Origin: an uncultured Lachnospiraceae bacterium
GTDB lineage: Bacteria; Bacillota; Clostridia; Lachnospirales; Lachnospiraceae
DNA: 64,000 nt
Assembly: GCA_947564735.1 (NCBI GenBank)
Contig: CANOEC010000004.1
Location: 62,001-126,000, forward strand
Reading direction: 5' to 3'
Made by a program: the position numbers and the translations under genes. Positions within the stretch are counted from its first letter, which is position 1; every line of letters starts with the position of its first letter. The notes under the pieces were generated by a model that saw nothing but the letters and a program-made list of their open reading frames with translations, did not search any database and was not told the origin of the DNA. This document shows, in pieces, positions 1 through 8,641 of the stretch.

Positions 1-593
1 ATATAAGAAATACCGGCACGTACAAATTCCTGATACTGGGACAACCTCTCATAAATCTCACTCATCGTAATGCGCAGCTCACACTGGCTTCCATCCGTAA
101 AATGCAGACACTGTATTTTCCCCTGCGCCTCACAGTATACGATATCATTTACCTCCACTCTGCGGATACTGTTGCCAATCCGAAAAAGCAGATATTTTTT
201 GCGCACTTCCTTATTTTCTTCAATCAGACGATCCAGAATCGGAAACAACACTTCCTCCGACAATGGTTTCACGAGGTACTGCGTTGCTTCCACGCCAAAT
301 GCATCCAACGCATGTTCTTTTGAGGTCGTAAGGAAAATAATATTACAGCTGCTCCCCATGGCGCGCAACTCTTTTGCCGCATCAATCCCCATCTTCTTTG
401 GCATATAAATATCCATCACAATCAAATCCGGCGTATACTGATAATCTCTTATACGGGCAAGAAGCTTATCCGCATTGTCAAAAAAAACCACTTCCAGACA
501 CGCTTCAGAACGTTTTATTCCGTATCCATCTAATATTTCTTTCGTCTTATTCATTTCTTTTTCTTCATCGTCACAGAGCGCTATACGATACAT
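1..593 (-). CDS. LytTR-family response regulator (3' end cut by window edge)
   Basis: Cytoplasmic response regulator of a LytTR two-component pair; it should bind DNA in answer to the kinase encoded next to it. Only the first 197 residues are visible because the gene runs off the left edge. Residues 1-120 form a receiver domain: acidic pocket CDDEE at 7-11, phosphoacceptor Asp61 in VMDIYMP, Thr89/Thr90 and Lys109 in VKPL. From about residue 135 a LytTR DNA-binding domain begins (IVYCEAQGK, typical of its early strands). The ATG is preceded by a purine-rich GGGGAGGGGG tract. The kinase gene lies 39 bp upstream on the same strand, so the two are probably co-transcribed. Family assignment is firm; the signal and targets are unknown. 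Confidence 0.9.
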   Translation of the reverse strand, partial: MYRIALCDDEEKEMNKTKEILDGYGIKRSEACLEVVFFDNADKLLARIRDYQYTPDLIVMDIYMPKKMGIDAAKELRAMGSSCNIIFLTTSKEHALDAFGVEATQYLVKPLSEEVLFPILDRLIEENKEVRKKYLLFRIGNSIRRVEVNDIVYCEAQGKIQCLHFTDGSQCELRITMSEIYERLSQYQEFVRAGISY

Positions 594-632
594 CAGGATT
601 CTTTTCCCCCTCCCCTCTTATATTTTTCAAAT

Positions 633-1952
633 TCATGCTTCAGATATCGGCGGAATATTCATAATCAACCGAAAGACAAATACACCGTTATCATTTTTAA
701 AATCATATTCTCCCGCAAACTTTTCTGCTGTCCTTAAAATACTTGAAACGCCGACTCCGCCCGTAAATTCCGGCTTCGGCTGACCATTTTTAAGTTCCGT
801 CTCCAGTCTGCATGTGTTACTGCAATAAATAACCAATTTATTCTTTTTCTTTTTTAGCATCAGCTGAATAGAGCATTCTCTTTCTTTAGACTGTTTCCTT
901 ACTTCAACACAGCCATAAATGGCATTTTCATAAGCATTTGCCAAGATGGTCACCAAATCTATATTTGGTATGCCCAGATTCTTTTTCTGTTCTATATCCA
1001 ATGTGACTTTTATCTGCTCTTTTCTCGCCCTTCTTGTATATGCCGACAGGATATTGTTCACTGCAGAATTGGCACATATTTTTTCCAGACCTTGTTCTTC
1101 CGTCATTTTGTTATATTCGTCCAGATATTGAAGCAATTCTTCTATTTGTCCTCTCTGGGCATACTCCGCTATCAGTGCATTATGATGCCGCACATCGTGA
1201 CGTATCCTTTTACCCGATTCCACAGACTCCTCTAACAGTTCCATATTCCGTTCCAGCAGTCTATGATTCAGCTGCATCAACTGATTCTCCTGCTGGTACT
1301 CTTTTTCCTTACCGATGTGCAGATAAAGTCTGAACACAAGAAGCTGTAAAGCTCCCGTTAGGAAAAAGTTCACCATAATCTGAAAAAGGCGGTATGGCGT
1401 CTTTATGGTAATGTCCGGATTCAAGATAAATCCAATGCCAAACAGCAGACTGATGATCATGACCGCCGCACTGAATTTATCCAATTCGTTTTCCACATAA
1501 TAACCAAATCCTCTGATGGATACTTTAATCTTCGCATTAATGAAAAATGCCATCACTGCAATCAGCACAATACGGACAATGATATCCGCCCACACGTTTC
1601 TGTCAAAAAAGATAATCGAAACCTCAATCCCGCCAATCAGAAATGCCGCCAGCATATAAAACGTAAGCGCAAGCTTATAAATCGACAGATAAATCTGATC
1701 CCTGCTCATACAGACGGCAAATATAGTAAAACATACATACATCAGAATCGCAACAGTTCTAGAGCAGTTTTTCTGGTCAATTGCATACCATATACATGCC
1801 CCTGTAATCAGAACCGCTCCGAAGCACCCATAGTAGAAAGCCGTTTTCTTCCAGCCATATTTTGATTCACTCATCAGAGAAAATAACAAAATCACTCCTG
1901 CCAAGCTGATTGCGTAGCGTATGAGTGCTATGTATACCGGACCTCCTAACAT
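633..1952 (-). CDS. GHKL-domain sensor histidine kinase (AgrC/LytS-like)
   Basis: Membrane sensor kinase of 439 aa, partner of the LytTR regulator just downstream. The N-terminal half (to about residue 205) is a run of hydrophobic segments, probably six or seven helices, without a large extracellular domain. The cytoplasmic half holds a dimerisation helix with the H-box HDVRHHN (about residue 252), as in quorum-sensing AgrC-type kinases, an N-box (ILANAYENAIYG) and a short G-box (GGVGVSSI) of a HATPase_c_5/GHKL ATPase domain. The start is preceded by GGGAGG. AgrC-type kinases commonly sense peptides, but no peptide precursor gene was seen nearby, so the ligand is unknown. Confidence 0.88.
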   Translation of the reverse strand: MLGGPVYIALIRYAISLAGVILLFSLMSESKYGWKKTAFYYGCFGAVLITGACIWYAIDQKNCSRTVAILMYVCFTIFAVCMSRDQIYLSIYKLALTFYMLAAFLIGGIEVSIIFFDRNVWADIIVRIVLIAVMAFFINAKIKVSIRGFGYYVENELDKFSAAVMIISLLFGIGFILNPDITIKTPYRLFQIMVNFFLTGALQLLVFRLYLHIGKEKEYQQENQLMQLNHRLLERNMELLEESVESGKRIRHDVRHHNALIAEYAQRGQIEELLQYLDEYNKMTEEQGLEKICANSAVNNILSAYTRRARKEQIKVTLDIEQKKNLGIPNIDLVTILANAYENAIYGCVEVRKQSKERECSIQLMLKKKKNKLVIYCSNTCRLETELKNGQPKPEFTGGVGVSSILRTAEKFAGEYDFKNDNGVFVFRLIMNIPPISEA

Positions 1953-2031
1953 TTTCTTACATGCCTCCCATTCCTTTTACACATCTATACTACCATCGGC
2001 GTTTTCTTCCCGACTATGATTTTGCGGCACA

Positions 2032-4041
2032 TCACACCTTAAATGAAGCCACGGTCTTATTTAAAAGCTCACTGAGACGGAACAGCTCTCCCATCTGTTT
2101 CATAACTGCAGCAGAATTATCGTTAGAATCCTGTGCTGATTTTTCCATATTCTCCACGAAAGCAGTCACTTCGCCTACAAGTTCCGTAATCTCAAGAATC
2201 GATTCGTTAATGCCTGCCATACTGGCGCTCATCTCCTGTGAGGACGCCCCCAGTTCGCTTGAAATATCATTATAAAATGATGCATCCTTTTGATAAATAC
2301 CGGCAAGCTGCGTCATTCCCTTGTAATCCTCCATCACTTTTCCGTTCATGAACTCCAAGAGCTTGCCGGAGCTTTCGGACAAAAAAACCACATTATGCAC
2401 CACGCTTTCCGTCACACGGCGTATCTCATCTACCGCCTTTCTTGAATTATCTGCCAATTCTCTGATTTCATCCGCCACAACGGCAAAACCTTTGCCTGCT
2501 TCGCCTGCTCTTGCCGCCTCGATAGAAGCATTTAACGCCAGCAGATTTGTCTTGGAACTGATGGAAAGTATCTCTTCTGTCAGCGTATCTATCTCCCGCA
2601 CCCTCTGGCTGTCCGCAATTGCCCTCTCTAAATCCTCTCTTGTATTCTCATAAATTGCAACCGCTTCGTCTGCAGCCTTCTCGGATTCCTCATTCTGTCT
2701 TTCTGCACGCCCCATAATACTGTTGGACTGCTGTGCCGCTTCTTCTGCTTTTTTTGCTACATTTTCTATGGCATATCCCAGTTCCTGCCCGTTCATCTTG
2801 ATGCTCTGGGCCAATTCTTTGGTTCTTTCCGCCTGTCCCATAACCTGCTGTGCCAGTCCGGAAATACCGGAAATATCTTCATTTAAAACCGACATCTTGG
2901 ATGAAGTGCTCTCGGCAATGACGCCGATATTTTCCGCCTCCTGCTTGGTATTCAGAATAATCTCCCTGATTTGCTGCTTCACCTCTGCTGTCGCCATCTT
3001 AATTTGTTCCGTCTCATTTTTGTACTCTTTCGGGATTGCCTTTATTGCAGCTGTCTTCCCGGAATTCTCTGAAAAATCTCCGGAAGCAAACTGTTTTAAC
3101 GTCTGCACCGGTGCCAGCATCTTCCCAATCAGACCTGTCATAAATATTGCCACGAACAGGATTACCACCAGCACAATTGCAACCCCCACCATCATCATCG
3201 TCATCAAAGAACTCATGACGTTAGCAGTAGGCACGACAACGCCTAATTGCCAATTGCATCCCGTAATATCCGCCAATGCAAAATAACATTCACTGCCATC
3301 GTAATCCTTCAGCTTTTTCACACTGTTGTCCATACCGGATAACAGATTCTCCAAACCCGGCATAATGTCTGTCACTGCAACCGATGCCGTATCCGTCGGC
3401 TCATACTCTTTGTTTCTATGCGCCACATAATGTCCGCTGCTGTCCACAAGGAATCCGTACACACCCGCATCATAGTTAATACTTCCCGTCAAATTGGTCA
3501 CGGTATTCAACGTCACGTCCAAACCGATAACGCCGACGAGTTCTTCGTCTATGTAAATCGGCGCCGCAATCGTTGTACACATCTGATTTGTAAGCACATC
3601 CCAGTACGGATCCGTCACGATGACTTTCTGCTCCTGTGCTGCCTGCTTATACCAGCCGCGTTCTACCGGGTCATACCCTTCCGGTATTTCCGCCTCTCTA
3701 TTCGACTGTATAAACCGGCTGTCCTTGGTTCCGCAATACAGATTTAAAAGCTCTATTCTGCCTGCCGCATGCGTATCAACCACAGACTGTATGATATCCG
3801 TATCAATAGATTTCCCCGCCGAGATACTACCTGCCGCTCCCGCCGCAAGCATCTTCTCATTGGCAATCCACGTGTTAATCTCTTCAGCATATTTATCTGC
3901 ATTCAACTGCAGCGCCTGCGTCTGATCATCCACCATGCGTTTGCCTGCCACTGCGATAATACCCATTGTTGTCAGAATAATGCTCACCACAACGATTCCT
4001 ATCACGCTGATTGTAAGCCTCCCCTTAATTGTCTTTAACAC
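2032..4041 (-). CDS. Methyl-accepting chemotaxis protein, dCache sensor
   Basis: Transmembrane chemoreceptor that would feed CheA/CheW. Read from the GTG at 4041 it is 669 aa: one membrane helix near residues 9-30, an extracellular double-Cache ligand-binding region (about 35-270, with RGWYKQA and the VIGLDVTLN strand typical of dCache_1), a second helix near 280-307, and a long coiled-coil signalling domain. The hairpin tip is intact ([18 protein letters not shown], about residue 500). The GTG start is chosen because AAAGGGG lies nine bases upstream and the protein then begins directly before the first membrane helix. The frame is open up to 4176, but those upstream codons have poor ribosome sites. 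The ligand cannot be told; dCache_1 receptors often bind amino acids. Confidence 0.9.
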   Translation of the reverse strand: MLKTIKGRLTISVIGIVVVSIILTTMGIIAVAGKRMVDDQTQALQLNADKYAEEINTWIANEKMLAAGAAGSISAGKSIDTDIIQSVVDTHAAGRIELLNLYCGTKDSRFIQSNREAEIPEGYDPVERGWYKQAAQEQKVIVTDPYWDVLTNQMCTTIAAPIYIDEELVGVIGLDVTLNTVTNLTGSINYDAGVYGFLVDSSGHYVAHRNKEYEPTDTASVAVTDIMPGLENLLSGMDNSVKKLKDYDGSECYFALADITGCNWQLGVVVPTANVMSSLMTMMMVGVAIVLVVILFVAIFMTGLIGKMLAPVQTLKQFASGDFSENSGKTAAIKAIPKEYKNETEQIKMATAEVKQQIREIILNTKQEAENIGVIAESTSSKMSVLNEDISGISGLAQQVMGQAERTKELAQSIKMNGQELGYAIENVAKKAEEAAQQSNSIMGRAERQNEESEKAADEAVAIYENTREDLERAIADSQRVREIDTLTEEILSISSKTNLLALNASIEAARAGEAGKGFAVVADEIRELADNSRKAVDEIRRVTESVVHNVVFLSESSGKLLEFMNGKVMEDYKGMTQLAGIYQKDASFYNDISSELGASSQEMSASMAGINESILEITELVGEVTAFVENMEKSAQDSNDNSAAVMKQMGELFRLSELLNKTVASFKV

Positions 4042-4124
4042 AATTTTGTACCCCTTTTCCGTCTGTAATATTTTGTTTTTACAATAATATTTCATTTTCT
4101 TAGCACAGACTTTTCTAGTTTCTA

Positions 4125-4147
4125 AGTATATAATATTTTTTGTCGAA
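4125..4147 (-). promoter_or_regulatory. Chemoreceptor promoter with Spo0A-box-like TGTCGAA
   Basis: On the minus strand TATACT (4130-4125) is a good -10 element. About 10 bp upstream lies the exact heptamer TGTCGAA (4141-4147, plus-strand reading) inside an A/T run, matching the 0A-box consensus TGNCGAA. No good -35 hexamer is present, which fits an activator-dependent promoter. A seven-base match is weak evidence alone. Confidence 0.3.
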
Positions 4148-4277
4148 AAAAAATCTTTTCGGTATAATTTGCACATTTAAGGGTATGCTTTGCACAAAAA
4201 AAAGAAAAAGAAGGGGCACCGAAGGGACACGGGCATGAGAAAATGAAGGAAATGAAGAAAATGATAAAATAAAAAAT

Positions 4278-4327
4278 TTGGGATAAGAGAGTGGTTATTT
4301 TTATATATCCCCGCTCTTTTATCCCAA
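4278..4327 (-). terminator. Intrinsic terminator, probably bidirectional
   Basis: 14-bp inverted repeat (TTGGGATAAGAGAG with its complement, one G-U pair) around a 22-base loop. On the minus strand it is followed by six U residues, so it ends transcription of the repeat protein gene. The plus strand also has a T run after the stem. Confidence 0.75.
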
Positions 4328-4411
4328 TCGCTTTTTTGTTGTTATATCATTTTTAACTATTTATCTGATTCACCCGGCAAAAACTTTCGTCCGGTTTCTT
4401 CCTATTTTCTA

Positions 4412-5500
4412 CTAATTTCCTATAATATCCACCGCATGCATATAAGCATCGGAACCCCGCGCACATGTTACCGTAACTTTCCTGCCTGAGACAAGGACTT
4501 TACAGCCGGTAATACTGCGCACCACATCCATCTTAAGCTCCATATCGCCCGCCGACGTGCTCAGATACAATACGTTTTCGGTTGATTTATTTCCGATTGT
4601 GCCGGATACCGTAGAGGTAGACGAGGTATCAACCTGCGCCGGAAGAACGGCTTCCTTTGCCCCGACGATTGTCGCCGCGTGCATGTAAGCATCCGACCCA
4701 CGGTAAACGGAAACCACCAGCGTCCTGCCGGGTACAAGGAACAAACCGTTTCTGGAATCCGTATTGGCATCAATTACAATCTCCATCTCACCATATTTTG
4801 TTGACAGATAAAGCATATTATCCTTCGTCTTGTCACTGACGGTACCGGTGACCGTCGATGTGCCTGTCGTAACTGGTGATACAGGCGCAGGTGTCAAGGA
4901 AGATACCGGCGTTGTAGACGCTGTAGAGCTGCTCCCGAGACCACCTCCCGCCGTATCCGTAATACTCGTCGCGTGCATATAAGCATCTGAGCCTCTCACG
5001 CAGGTTATGCTGTACGTCCTGTCAGCCACCAGCACGGAACATCCGCTCAGATTCGTATTTGTGTCCAGCTTAATCTGCATCTCACCCTGCGGTGTCTTAA
5101 CTACCAGCACATCCCCTGCAGATTTTTCACTGATGGTTCCCGTAACAGTCGAACTTGAAGACGTATCGAGCGTCACCGTCGAATTCTGCGCCCCACTCGT
5201 TATTCTGACCGCATGAAGATATCCGTCAGAGCCATGGGATACGGCAACATATATATTGCTGCCCGGAAGCAAGACTTTGCATGTACTGGCATCCGTTCCG
5301 CTATCCAGCTTAATCTCCATATTGCCCTCGTTCGTTGCAAGCTTTAACAAATCCGTCGTTGTACCGGACATCACATTGCCCTGTACCGTCGCAATCACCT
5401 CCGCCGCTTGCACGCTCATCCGGCTGCACGGCGCAATGGCGACGCTAAGCGCCAGACATGCTATCGCACCCGCTTTCCTCAAAATGTTCTTTTTTTTCAT
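4412..5500 (-). CDS. Secreted protein of four about 65-residue repeats, function unknown
   Basis: A 362-aa exported protein that I do not recognise. It starts with a Sec signal peptide (KKKNILRKAG, hydrophobic core, likely cut after VQA). The rest is four copies of one module: V-x-G-T/N, a hydrophobic strand, G-x-MEIKLD-like strand, CKVLV-x-G-like strand, then a highly conserved end R/H-GSDAYMHA-x-x-I. The modules lie at about residues 36-97, 118-180, 215-277 and 295-360; a Ser/Thr/Pro-rich linker separates the second and third. Each module reads as five or six beta strands and could be a small barrel. The ATG at 5500 is chosen for the GGAGGG six bases upstream. It is a monocistronic gene ending at a strong terminator. 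No membrane anchor or sortase signal is visible. Confidence 0.75.
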   Translation of the reverse strand: MKKKNILRKAGAIACLALSVAIAPCSRMSVQAAEVIATVQGNVMSGTTTDLLKLATNEGNMEIKLDSGTDASTCKVLLPGSNIYVAVSHGSDGYLHAVRITSGAQNSTVTLDTSSSSTVTGTISEKSAGDVLVVKTPQGEMQIKLDTNTNLSGCSVLVADRTYSITCVRGSDAYMHATSITDTAGGGLGSSSTASTTPVSSLTPAPVSPVTTGTSTVTGTVSDKTKDNMLYLSTKYGEMEIVIDANTDSRNGLFLVPGRTLVVSVYRGSDAYMHAATIVGAKEAVLPAQVDTSSTSTVSGTIGNKSTENVLYLSTSAGDMELKMDVVRSITGCKVLVSGRKVTVTCARGSDAYMHAVDIIGN

Positions 5501-5589
5501 AATAATCCCTCCACTACGCAATCTATTAGAAATCTGTCACTCATACTCCAAATATACTCCAAATTATGTAAATTTGATTATGTAAACTC

Positions 5590-5618
5590 ATCATACAACA
5601 TTTTCCAATGTAAATCAA
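5590..5618 (-). promoter_or_regulatory. Promoter of the secreted repeat protein
   Basis: Minus strand: -35 TTGATT (5618-5613), 17-bp spacer, -10 TATGAT (5595-5590), a good sigma-A fit. The leader that follows has two pairs of direct repeats: ATTATGTAAA at 5563 and 5577, and ATACTCCAAAT twice in tandem at 5543-5564 (plus-strand reading). Confidence 0.5.
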
Positions 5619-5778
5619 TATATTTTCCGTATATTAAAGTAGTTTTTCCACACATATTATTTTTTATGTCATTTATCAGAGATTACATAACATTTCAATC
5701 CCTTGACACGGTATTTTGATATTGAAACCTTTTCCGCTTTTTGATAAGATAAGTATTCAATCGGGGCAACCGGGTAGA

Positions 5779-5794
5779 CTGTCCGGCAGGACAG
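5779..5794 (+). other. Perfect hairpin in the leader of the MATE gene
   Basis: CTGTCC-GGCA-GGACAG, a six-base-pair stem with a four-base loop, 52 bp before the MATE start. A weak promoter lies upstream (TTGAAA at 5722-5727, 17 bp, TAAGAT at 5745-5750), so the hairpin would be transcribed. It matches no riboswitch that I can recognise. Confidence 0.35.
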
Positions 5795-5845
5795 ATGCAT
5801 TTTGGGGATGAACAGCAAAGTATTTTACAGATGAGGTATGACGAT

Positions 5846-7210
5846 ATGTCTTCACGAATTAAAAATATGACCGACGGCAGACCTGCCGTCCTTATTTTCA
5901 CTTTTGCACTGCCGCTTATGATTGGCAATGTCTTTCAACAGCTTTATACCGTTGTAGACACAATGGTGGTGGGAAAGGGGCTTGGAGTAAATGCCCTCGC
6001 CGCCTTAGGCGCCGCCGACTGGATGAACTGGCTGATGCTTGGCATTATCCAAGGCATCACACAGGGGTTCGGCATTCTGATGGCGCAGGAATTTGGTGCC
6101 GGCAAATATGAGAAGCTTCGGAAAACAATCGGCTGCTCTATCGTTCTGTCACTGCTATTTTCCGTTATTTTACTGTGTGGCGGACAGGCGGTCGCACGCC
6201 CCGTCCTTATGCTTTTGCAGACTCCGCCTGAAATCATCGGCAATACCCTTTTATATCTGCGCCTGATGTATCTCGGTGTCCCGATTGTAATGTCCTACAA
6301 TCTGTTCGCAACGATTCTGCGTTCTCTCGGCGACGGCAGGACGCCGTTACATGCCATGATTGTCGCCGCCATAACTAACATTGTGCTTGACCTGCTGTTT
6401 GTGCTGGTCTTAAACTTCGGTATCAGCGGCGCAGCAATTGCCACTCTGATTGCCCAGATTATTTCTAGCCTCTACTGCCTGCACCACATCCGCAAGATTG
6501 AGATACTAACACTTACCGCTTCCGATTACCGTCTAAACGGTCAGTTGTCCTCCAAGCTTTTAATGCTTGGATTCCCCATGGCATTCCAGAATGCCATCAT
6601 ATCGGTCGGCGGGATGATCGTGCAGACCGTAGTCAACGGATTCGGCGTCATCTTTATCGCCGGGTTTACCGCCACCAACAAACTCTACGGCGTACTGGAA
6701 GTAGCGGCAACCTCCTACGGTTATTCCATGGTCACCTACTCCGGACAGAATCTGGGTGCAGGCAGACTCGACCGCGTCCGCAAAGGTATGCGCGCAGCGC
6801 TTCTGATTGCGCTTATCACTTCGGCGGTCATTGCCGTCACCATGCTTGCCGGCGGTAAAATAATCCTAAGCTGTTTTATCTCCGGAACGCCGGAAGAATT
6901 TGAACAGACCCTGCAGATAGCCTACTACTATCTGACAATCATGAGCGTCTGCCTGCCCATCCTCTATATTCTGCATGTGTCCCGTTCTACCATTCAAGGC
7001 ATGGGCAACACCGTCCTGCCCATGGTTTCCGGCATCGCAGAGTTTATCATGCGGGCGGTCACTGCCATCCTGCTGCCGATGGTCGTCGGAGAAACCGGCA
7101 TCTTCTATGCGGAGATTATGGCTTGGCTCGGCGCGGACATGATACTGATAAGCAGCTACTTCTTCGTGATGAAAAGAGCAGAACACATAATGTCCTGCTC
7201 CAATCAATAA
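5846..7210 (+). CDS. MATE family multidrug/cation exporter
   Basis: Inner-membrane antiporter of the MATE (MatE) family, 454 aa from the ATG at 5846, the usual family length. Two homologous halves of six helices are visible; the first opens with ALPLMIGNVFQQLYTVVDTM, the classic MATE N-terminal helix, and the second with KLLMLGFPMAFQNAIIS. The start is chosen for GAGG nine bases upstream; ATG codons at 5795 and 5831 lack this. It is the only plus-strand gene in this part and is convergent with the rubrerythrin gene. The substrate cannot be predicted. It is closer to the DinF-like clostridial branch than to the other MATE protein at 26576-27952. Confidence 0.92.
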   Translation: MSSRIKNMTDGRPAVLIFTFALPLMIGNVFQQLYTVVDTMVVGKGLGVNALAALGAADWMNWLMLGIIQGITQGFGILMAQEFGAGKYEKLRKTIGCSIVLSLLFSVILLCGGQAVARPVLMLLQTPPEIIGNTLLYLRLMYLGVPIVMSYNLFATILRSLGDGRTPLHAMIVAAITNIVLDLLFVLVLNFGISGAAIATLIAQIISSLYCLHHIRKIEILTLTASDYRLNGQLSSKLLMLGFPMAFQNAIISVGGMIVQTVVNGFGVIFIAGFTATNKLYGVLEVAATSYGYSMVTYSGQNLGAGRLDRVRKGMRAALLIALITSAVIAVTMLAGGKIILSCFISGTPEEFEQTLQIAYYYLTIMSVCLPILYILHVSRSTIQGMGNTVLPMVSGIAEFIMRAVTAILLPMVVGETGIFYAEIMAWLGADMILISSYFFVMKRAEHIMSCSNQ

Positions 7211-7239
7211 AGTATCCTCTGCTATCATACTTCCTGCTA

Positions 7240-7794
7240 TCAATAATTGTCCGCACTGATTTCAAAATACGCCTGCGGATGTGCACATACCGGACAAACC
7301 TCCGGCGCTGCGGTGCCAACCACAATATGACCGCAGTTCCTGCACTCCCAGACTTTAACTTCACTCTTCTTGAACACTTCCTGCATCTCCACATTCTTCA
7401 GCAGTGCACGATACCGTTCTTCATGATGTTTCTCGATTTCCGCAACCATGCGGAACTTTGCTGCCAACTCCGGGAATCCCTCTTCCTCGGCTGTCTTGGC
7501 AAATCCGGCATACATTTCCGTCCACTCATAATTCTCTCCCTGTGCCGCTGCCGCCAGATTCTCCGCCGTAGTTCCGATTCCATACAGCTCCTTGTACCAG
7601 ATTTTGGCATGTTCTTTCTCGTTGTCCGCCGTCTCCTGAAAAATTGCTGCAATCTGCTCAAAGCCGTCTTTTTTTGCCTTCGATGCAAAAAAAGTATAAT
7701 TATTTCTCGCCGTTGATTCTCCGGCAATCGCCGCCTGCAGATTTTTCTCCGTCTGTGTGCCCGCATATGGGTTCTTTTTCTCTGATTGAGTCAT
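7240..7794 (-). CDS. Rubrerythrin family protein
   Basis: Cytoplasmic non-haem di-iron peroxide reductase that protects anaerobes from hydrogen peroxide, 184 aa. The four-helix di-iron domain carries the paired carboxylate motifs ([24 protein letters not shown] and EIEKHHEER). The C-terminus is a rubredoxin-like zinc or iron ribbon with CRNCG and CPVC. The ATG at 7794 has GGAGG five bases upstream; the ATG three bases before it is too close. The length and domain order equal those of classical rubrerythrin. It is followed by a convergent MATE gene and sits downstream of a carbonic anhydrase gene read the same way. Confidence 0.95.
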   Translation of the reverse strand: MTQSEKKNPYAGTQTEKNLQAAIAGESTARNNYTFFASKAKKDGFEQIAAIFQETADNEKEHAKIWYKELYGIGTTAENLAAAAQGENYEWTEMYAGFAKTAEEEGFPELAAKFRMVAEIEKHHEERYRALLKNVEMQEVFKKSEVKVWECRNCGHIVVGTAAPEVCPVCAHPQAYFEISADNY

Positions 7795-7861
7795 CATGTC
7801 CTCCATTCTGAATTGCTTCCGTTCTTCACCGATGATTCCACTGCGGAACCATCCTGCAGAA

Positions 7862-8425
7862 TCAGTCTAAAAATTCCACACGACCGCTGTCAATGTGATA
7901 AACTGCTCCGCATACTTTCAGTCTATCCGTAACTGAAAGTTTTAAACCTTCTTTGATGCGCGCAACGCTTCTTTCCACATTCAGGCAGCTTGCCTTATAT
8001 TCATCCTTTTCGTCGCCGATTGCCGCACGTATCTCATCCGTTATGTATTTAACAAATCCAGAAGGCTCACTGCTTATCGTTGCACCTACGGCGCCGCAGT
8101 TCGTATGCCCAAGCACCACCACCAGATTACAGCCCAGATGGTCTGCTGCATACTCCACACTTCCAAGCTGATGATTGTCCATCACGTTACCTGCCACGCG
8201 GATTGTAAACAACTCGCCAATTCCTGCCATAAAAATGCTCTCCGGTATTACCCTTGAATCTGAACAGGTTATCACGATGGCATAGGGTGTCTGCCCCTCA
8301 TCGCAGGTCTTCTGTCTGATTTTGGGTGAGATATCTCCGGTATTAGCCGTCGCTGTCAGATACGCCTCATTCCCTTTCTTTAATTTGTCCATTGCATCTG
8401 TTGCCGATAAATTCTGATGTTCCAT
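7862..8425 (-). CDS. Beta-class carbonic anhydrase
   Basis: Cytoplasmic zinc enzyme that interconverts CO2 and bicarbonate, 187 aa. The zinc ligands and catalytic dyad are visible: CSDSR (about residues 53-57) and HTNCGAVG (about 105-112). The short form without extra domains fits the clade of small clostridial beta carbonic anhydrases. The ribosome site AAAGGGG precedes the ATG. Bicarbonate supply to carboxylases is the usual role. Confidence 0.94.
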   Translation of the reverse strand: MEHQNLSATDAMDKLKKGNEAYLTATANTGDISPKIRQKTCDEGQTPYAIVITCSDSRVIPESIFMAGIGELFTIRVAGNVMDNHQLGSVEYAADHLGCNLVVVLGHTNCGAVGATISSEPSGFVKYITDEIRAAIGDEKDEYKASCLNVERSVARIKEGLKLSVTDRLKVCGAVYHIDSGRVEFLD

Positions 8426-8641
8426 ATAATACCCCTTTCTGCTTCATAACACTGTTTACCGTTATTTCTGCGCAGTGTCATCCCTCTTTGCCTTGTTTGA
8501 AGTATACCACAGATAACGTGCAAAATCATCTTTTTCCACCAGATTTTCCTATCTTTTTCCCGCTTCCTAACCATTACGTGATTGTCTTATCTGATTTTAA
8601 AAAAGATAATCATCTGCTTCTTGGGAAGGTAACGAACTGAT

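Larger units (their letters stand above)
4042..4411. other. 370-bp intergenic stretch between chemoreceptor and repeat protein
   Basis: No gene is seen here. The left part is the AT-rich promoter region of the chemoreceptor, with a Spo0A-box-like heptamer. The right part carries the strong hairpin terminator listed separately, then about 80 bp with nothing recognisable. Confidence 0.6.

Noticed and set aside
4042-4176. Longer chemoreceptor reading frame starting at 4176.
   Set aside because: The added 45 residues are Lys/Cys-rich, unlike receptor N-termini, and lack a ribosome site; the GTG at 4041 is better.
4148-4200. Flagellar sigma-D (TAAA-N15-GCCGATAA) promoter for the chemoreceptor.
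   Set aside because: TAAA and a CCGAAAAG-like sequence exist but the spacing is too short.
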